From: a bacterium
GTDB taxonomy: Bacteria; Hinthialibacterota; Hinthialibacteria; H5-UNCL2
DNA length: 64,000 nucleotides
NCBI GenBank assembly: GCA_015075175.1
Contig: JABTUV010000001.1
Span: 1,213,841 to 1,277,840, forward strand
Direction: 5' to 3'
Positions 59,981 through 64,000 of this stretch are shown one piece after another (position 1 is the stretch's first letter; each line of letters begins with the position of its first letter). The translations under genes and the position numbers were made by a program. The notes under the pieces were generated by a model, which did not search any database, was not told the DNA's origin, and saw nothing but the letters and a program-made list of their open reading frames with translations.

Positions 59981-61282
59981 TCATAGACGACGCCGTTCGC
60001 CGTCAGCGCGCCGCATAGCGGTTCCGTCAGCGTCGAGGCTGGGAGGATATCGATCCTGCCAACGAACTCGCGCGCGTGAAAGGAACCGGTCCCTCCGGTT
60101 GGGCGAGCGGCTCCTCATCCGGCGGAGGGCGCGGGTGAGAGCCACCATATCCAGGCGGTCAGCCATCGACTTCAGCGCGACAACATGGTCCAGCGCGCGC
60201 TCGGCGGTCCCCGCGGCGACGTGCCACTCGCCGCTGGCGTCTTTGGTCAGTGACAGCGAGAGCGCCGGCGAGGACGACTCGATTTCCACCCGGTCGGCGT
60301 TCCAGGCGCGGGCGGCGAAGAACTTTTTGCTGCGCAGCTTATCCACGTCCATGGGCGCGTTCTTGAGGACGGTGCTCTCGACCACCAGGACGCCCGGCCG
60401 CCCCTCCACCCGCGCATAAAGCCGCGTTTTGGCCCAATCCTGGAAGTCGCCGAAGTGCAACGTCCGCTTCTGGTCGCCCTCCCAGATTTCCACCGTAGTG
60501 GCGGGAGTCACGAGTCCATAGGGCGACAGGTCCTCGGTCGCGTCGTCCACGAACTGCGCCACCTTTGCGCCGGACAGATCGTTGAGGAAATCGGTGATCC
60601 GGTTGCGCTCGGCGCGCATGGGCATCTGGGCGGAGGCGATCTTCCAGAGGTCCTCCGTCTCCTTGCGCAGGTCCATGCGCGCACTGGCGTCACGCACGTC
60701 CAGATGGTCCACCTTGTAGTTGGTGAGGCTGACGAGCGCCTTGTCGCGCAAGTCGAAAAGTCCCTTGTTGACCGCGGTATGAACGCTCTTGGGCAGGAGG
60801 AAGATGGCGGGATCTCCCGCCTTGCGGGCGTAGGCCTGAGACTCGGAAGGGGTGAGCAGTCCCACGTGGAGGGTCTCCTCGCGCGTCGCCGACTTGAAGG
60901 TCACGGCCAGCTCGACCGGGTCCAGGCCGTAATCGGAGGCGCGTTCGCCGGTCGCCGAAACGGGCGTGTCGCTCTCCTTGCGGGCGCCCGTCAACGTCAC
61001 CAGCAGGTTCTCGACCGTGCTCTGGTCGGCCTGGGTGGAAACCGGCTCAGTGATCTTCCAGACGCTGGACGCGCCTTCCTCTGCGGAACGGACCAGGACC
61101 ACGGGTTTCTCGCCCAGGCGCTCCAGTTTCACCGTCTCCACGTCATCGCGGGGAATCGACAACACCTCGCGGGCGCGCTCCTTGGTGGTCTTCTCCGCCT
61201 CGATGCGGCCCTTGTTGAATTGAAAGAACGCAATCACGCATCCGAGCACGACCAGGAGCGCCAGCAGTTTCTTCGGGTTCAT
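59981..61282 (-). CDS. DUF4340 domain protein of a Gld-type ABC system, degraded C-terminus
   Basis: ATG 61282 overlaps the GldG-like stop (ATGA). One N-terminal membrane anchor (KLLALLVVLGCVIAFFQFNK) precedes repeated DUF4340 modules: VETVKLERLGEKPVVLVRSA, VWKITEPVSTQADQSTVENL, YGLDPVELAVTFKSATREET, and again YGLVTPATTVEIWEGDQKRT, LRSKKFFAARAWNADRVEIE. The protein faces the periplasm and is usually encoded with a GldG-like auxiliary protein and an ABC-2 exporter. After SMADRLDMVALTRALRRM the residues become Arg-rich without homology, suggesting a frameshift near 60,150. 433 aa as open. Confidence 0.85.
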   Translation of the reverse strand: MNPKKLLALLVVLGCVIAFFQFNKGRIEAEKTTKERAREVLSIPRDDVETVKLERLGEKPVVLVRSAEEGASSVWKITEPVSTQADQSTVENLLVTLTGARKESDTPVSATGERASDYGLDPVELAVTFKSATREETLHVGLLTPSESQAYARKAGDPAIFLLPKSVHTAVNKGLFDLRDKALVSLTNYKVDHLDVRDASARMDLRKETEDLWKIASAQMPMRAERNRITDFLNDLSGAKVAQFVDDATEDLSPYGLVTPATTVEIWEGDQKRTLHFGDFQDWAKTRLYARVEGRPGVLVVESTVLKNAPMDVDKLRSKKFFAARAWNADRVEIESSSPALSLSLTKDASGEWHVAAGTAERALDHVVALKSMADRLDMVALTRALRRMRSRSPNRRDRFLSRARVRWQDRYPPSLDADGTAMRRADGERRRL

Positions 61283-62895
61283 GCGTAACGCCTCCGCAGG
61301 AACAGGACGATGACGGCGGCCAACAGGACCACGCCCGGCAAAACGGCGGTGGGAATCCACAGCACGATGGCCTTCTGGGCTTGGTCGAGAATCAGCGAAG
61401 AGTCCTCAGTGGCCAGCGGTGGAATGCCGATCTGATCATCGTACTTGGAAAGCCAGGTGAAGATGTTCTGCGCCAGGGGGCGGGTGCTGTCGGGGCGAAG
61501 ACTGCCGGTGGTAAAGGCGTCGGAATCGCCGACGACCACGATGCGGGTGGCGTCGCGGCCGTCCGCCTTGTCGGTGGCGTCCAGCACTTCGGCTTCCGAG
61601 GCGATGGCGACGGTGAGGGGGCCGGAGCGCTCGCTCTCCTCATCGCGCGAGACGGTCGCGCCGCGGCGCGAGAGGGCGGCGAAGTCCTTTTCCCCCCAGC
61701 TGCGTTCGCTGGTCTCCAGGAGCGGCGTGGTGGTGACCCGATACACGGCGGTGTTGACGGAGTTCAGCGGCACCGCCACGGGCAGGACGAACGCCGCCCG
61801 CGACAGTCCCCGCACAATCGGGCTGTCCCCGGTCGTCTTGCAGATGGGTTGCAGAGGCGACTGCAGTCCCATCTGCACCAACTGGTTGACCTCGACCACC
61901 ACCGCTTGCTCGACCGCGATGCCGTACTCGGCGAAAACGGGATGCAGCGACTTGGCGCCGGGATCGTGCACGTCGAGGGGCGGATCGATCAGGAACAGCG
62001 CCTTGCCCCCGCGCCGCAGATACTTGCGGATGGCCTCGACTTCTGGCGGATAGAAATCGCTGGCCGGCCCGGCCACCACCAGAATGTCGCAATCCTCCGG
62101 GATGGGATCATGTTCCTGGGCGGCGATGTTGAGCGAGGCGACGATGAAGGTCTGATCCTCCAAGGCGGCTTTCAGTCCCGCGTAGGAGTCCCCGCTCTGC
62201 GGATCGTCCGGAGTCAGCGGCAGCTCGCCGTGCCCCTCGGTGAAGTAAACCTTGGTGGTCTCCTCGCGGATCACCTTGAGGATGGCGTTGGTCAGCTTCT
62301 CCTGCGAGAGCGGCCACTCGATGCGCTCCTGCTTGCCCCCGCACTTCACGAAGGTCGTGCCCAGGTCCACCCGCTCGCCCAGCTCCTGCCGGATGGCCGG
62401 ATTTTTCACGAAGTCCACGATGCGATACTCCAGCCGGCTGGAGACGTCGCGGTACTTGCGCAGCAGCGTCTCGACCGGAATCATGAAGTTGGAATCGGCG
62501 GTGATGCAGGCGGTGATGGTGACGGTCTTGTCCTGCTTGTCCAGGTTCCTGAGCACGTTGACGGTCTGCGGCGCCAGCGAGAGGCGCTTGTTCTTGGTCA
62601 GGTCCGTCTTGGCGTTGGGATACTGCACGGCGATGGCGTAGAGGAAGCCGACGATGGCCAGCACGATGACGGTCTCGATCATAGCGTTGAAGGCTTTGGC
62701 GGCGGAGCGCCCGCGCGCCACGCGGCTGACTTCCTGGTAGTTGAGGAAGAGGCCCGCCAGAAGCAGCGCCGCGCCCACCCCAAGCAGCGCCCCGATGGCC
62801 AGGTTGACTTCCCGGAACACCACGTAGCTCATGCCTCCTACGAGCAGGAGCACCACGCCGAAAAGCGTGAGGAAAAAGAACAAGGTCCGGTTCAT
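61279..62895 (-). CDS. GldG-like ABC-type auxiliary protein
   Basis: ATG 62895 overlaps the permease stop (TAATG). 538 aa. Two N-terminal membrane segments (LFFFLTLFGVVLLLVGGMSY, ALLGVGAALLLAGLFLNYQE) and a third near residue 75. The periplasmic domain of the ABC_transp_aux type follows: LDKQDKTVTITACITADSNF, YRDVSSRLEYRIVDFVKNPA, VYFTEGHGELPLTPDDPQSG, DILVVAGPASDFYPPEVEAI, RKYLRRGGKALFLIDPP, IVVVGDSDAF. A last helix VVLLAAVIVLFLRRRY ends it. In Bacteroidetes GldG with GldF and GldA supports gliding; in other phyla the complex has no known cargo. Confidence 0.92.
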   Translation of the reverse strand: MNRTLFFFLTLFGVVLLLVGGMSYVVFREVNLAIGALLGVGAALLLAGLFLNYQEVSRVARGRSAAKAFNAMIETVIVLAIVGFLYAIAVQYPNAKTDLTKNKRLSLAPQTVNVLRNLDKQDKTVTITACITADSNFMIPVETLLRKYRDVSSRLEYRIVDFVKNPAIRQELGERVDLGTTFVKCGGKQERIEWPLSQEKLTNAILKVIREETTKVYFTEGHGELPLTPDDPQSGDSYAGLKAALEDQTFIVASLNIAAQEHDPIPEDCDILVVAGPASDFYPPEVEAIRKYLRRGGKALFLIDPPLDVHDPGAKSLHPVFAEYGIAVEQAVVVEVNQLVQMGLQSPLQPICKTTGDSPIVRGLSRAAFVLPVAVPLNSVNTAVYRVTTTPLLETSERSWGEKDFAALSRRGATVSRDEESERSGPLTVAIASEAEVLDATDKADGRDATRIVVVGDSDAFTTGSLRPDSTRPLAQNIFTWLSKYDDQIGIPPLATEDSSLILDQAQKAIVLWIPTAVLPGVVLLAAVIVLFLRRRYA

Positions 62896-63686
62896 TACTG
62901 CTGCCCCCTCCACTTGCGCGAGCCCATCACCTGCAGCGCCAGATACAGGCTGATGAACGCGAACATCAGGTTATAGGCCACGTCTTTAAGCCCGATGGAA
63001 CCCTCCACGAACGGCCGGTAGTGCTCGGTCGCGGAGAACTCGTAAAGAAACATGCGGATGTTCTGCGGCATGTCCTGGAGCAGATAGTTGCCCAAGAGCC
63101 AGAGGAGGAACATGACGCCGAAGGGAACCACGCTGGCGATCACCTGGTTTTCCGTGCAGGCGGAGACGAACAGCCCGAAGGCCAAAAACCCCGCCGACAG
63201 GAGAAAGAGGCCCAGATAGCCGGCCAAGATCACGCCCGGCTCGGGCCGGCCCCACGCCGCGACCATGGCCGGGCAGACGCTGGTCAAGAGAAACAGGATG
63301 AACACCATGGTCAGGGAGGCGAAATACTTTCCCAACAGCACCTGGCTGTCGCGCACCGGATAACTGAACAGGAGTTCCGACGTACCCATGCGCTTCTCCT
63401 CCGCCAAAAGCCGCATGGTCAATAGCGGCAAGACGAAAATCAGGAAAAAGCCGGCCACGCCGAAGAACGCCTGGATGACGCCCTCGGTGATGTTCAGGTT
63501 CTGCTGCCCGTAGTACTGCCTGAACATGGGATGCTGGATTTGCGCGGACAGGTCGGAGAACTGCATGAACGCGCGGGCGAAGATCATTCCCACCAGAAAC
63601 AGGTAGATGATAAACACCACGTAGGCGACCGGGGAAGTGGCGTAATACTTGATCTCTCGCTTGTAGATGGTCCAGAAGTTCCTCAT
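62895..63686 (-). CDS. ABC-2 type permease, GldF-like
   Basis: 263 aa, six membrane helices (VAYVVFIIYLFLVGMIFARA, FFGVAGFFLIFVLPLLTMRL, YFASLTMVFILFLLTSVCPA, ILAGYLGLFLLSAGFLAFGL, VIASVVPFGVMFLLWLLGNY). LLAEEKRMGTSELLFSYPV is the hallmark of GldF/NosY-type permeases. ATGA overlap with the ATPase upstream and TAATG with the GldG-like gene downstream: one tightly coupled operon. Confidence 0.93.
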   Translation of the reverse strand: MRNFWTIYKREIKYYATSPVAYVVFIIYLFLVGMIFARAFMQFSDLSAQIQHPMFRQYYGQQNLNITEGVIQAFFGVAGFFLIFVLPLLTMRLLAEEKRMGTSELLFSYPVRDSQVLLGKYFASLTMVFILFLLTSVCPAMVAAWGRPEPGVILAGYLGLFLLSAGFLAFGLFVSACTENQVIASVVPFGVMFLLWLLGNYLLQDMPQNIRMFLYEFSATEHYRPFVEGSIGLKDVAYNLMFAFISLYLALQVMGSRKWRGQQ

Positions 63687-64000
63687 ATCACTTTCTCCTC
63701 GGCCACGAGATTGCGAAAAACCTCTTCCAGCGTGAGGTCGCTGTTTTTGAGTTCAAGGAGGGTGCCGCCGGCCTCGGTGACGTGGCGCGAGATGGCGAGC
63801 AGCACCTCGCGGTCGCGTTCCGTCTCCAAATGGTAGGCCCAATCTTGGCCTTCCTGGCCGCCGGTGAGGTTCTTGACGCCGGCCAGGCTCTTGAGCCGGC
63901 CGTCCAGCGCCTGGCCGCCCGCGTAGCGCAGGCTGACGGAAAACGACCGGCTGGCGGAGGCTCGCAGGTTGGCCAGCGTGTCCCAGGCCAGCACCTTGCC
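63683..64000 (-). CDS. ABC transporter ATP-binding protein, C-terminal part (GldA-like; 5' end outside window)
   Basis: The frame runs off the right edge. The visible ~105 residues (GKVLAWDTLANLRASASRSF, YHLETERDREVLLAISRHVT, LLELKNSDLTLEEVFRNLVA) are the post-nucleotide-binding-domain tail of ABC-2 ATPases: the strand after the H-loop, then a small regulatory domain ending in LTLEEVF. Walker and signature motifs lie beyond the window. It would power the GldF-like permease. Confidence 0.88.
   Translation of the reverse strand, partial: GKVLAWDTLANLRASASRSFSVSLRYAGGQALDGRLKSLAGVKNLTGGQEGQDWAYHLETERDREVLLAISRHVTEAGGTLLELKNSDLTLEEVFRNLVAEEKVI

Overview
The window is GC-rich bacterial chromosome from an unidentified, probably uncultured lineage. 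Lipobox lipoproteins, an MsbA-type exporter, type IV (pseudo)pilins, dockerin-bearing secreted proteins, GH5/GH36 glycosidases, a UroD-family protein and a Gld-type ABC system suggest a diderm candidate-phylum organism of the sort found near the PVC/FCB groups. No rRNA or phylogenetic marker is present, so this placement is only a guess. Most intergenic gaps carry dispersed repeats, and at least six families recur. Many genes are broken by single-base indels, often in G/C runs, so part of the apparent pseudogenisation may be sequencing error.

Layout. 0-7.3 kb: the 3' end of a ROK protein, a Yip1-like membrane protein, and three radical SAM proteins, two of them in line with a TPR lipoprotein. 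7.5-12.5 kb: a truncated Xer recombinase and two secreted proteins with domains resembling the eukaryotic F-box-associated (FBA, FBXO2-type) glycan-binding domain, one of them running on through three PPC-like repeats to a dockerin. 13-25 kb: an ABC exporter, a broken amidase lipoprotein, sucCD, a broken GspG-like pseudopilin, a FliK-like protein, a cell-wall amidase joined to a SLOG domain, and a GH5-like hydrolase. 25-29.3 kb: initiator tRNA-Met, an orphan HicB, a GntR/LacI-type regulator divergent from a UroD-family gene with an operator between them, a beta-helix protein and tRNA-Tyr. 29.4-31.2 kb: a complete insertion sequence with inverted repeats and 9-bp direct repeats.

31.3-38.3 kb: a sigma-54 activator with an unusual N-terminal domain, a GH36 alpha-galactosidase, tspO, a second GH5-like gene flanked by an alpha-galactosidase remnant, and a metallo-beta-lactamase-fold protein. 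38.4-42.4 kb: two near-duplicate units, each with a strong sigma-54 promoter and a small membrane protein; the first continues into a Nudix-ARPP-1 fusion. 42.6-47.6 kb: a PilS/PilR-like pair followed by two pilin paralogues, each with its own sigma-54 promoter, upstream element and terminator.

47.6-64 kb: a phytol kinase-DUF92 fusion, a broken RmlD-like reductase, a GT-C membrane protein, DNA polymerase III delta', leuA under a leucine T-box riboswitch (specifier CTC), two membrane glycosyltransferase/YfhO-type genes, a 1.9-kb coding desert, and a DUF4340-GldG-GldF-GldA-like ABC operon that leaves the window at its right end.

The clearest functional themes are sigma-54 control of surface pilins and of small membrane proteins, secretion of glycan-recognising and glycan-cleaving proteins, and heavy colonisation by palindromic repeats. 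One repeat family supplies the TAG stop codon of four separate genes.
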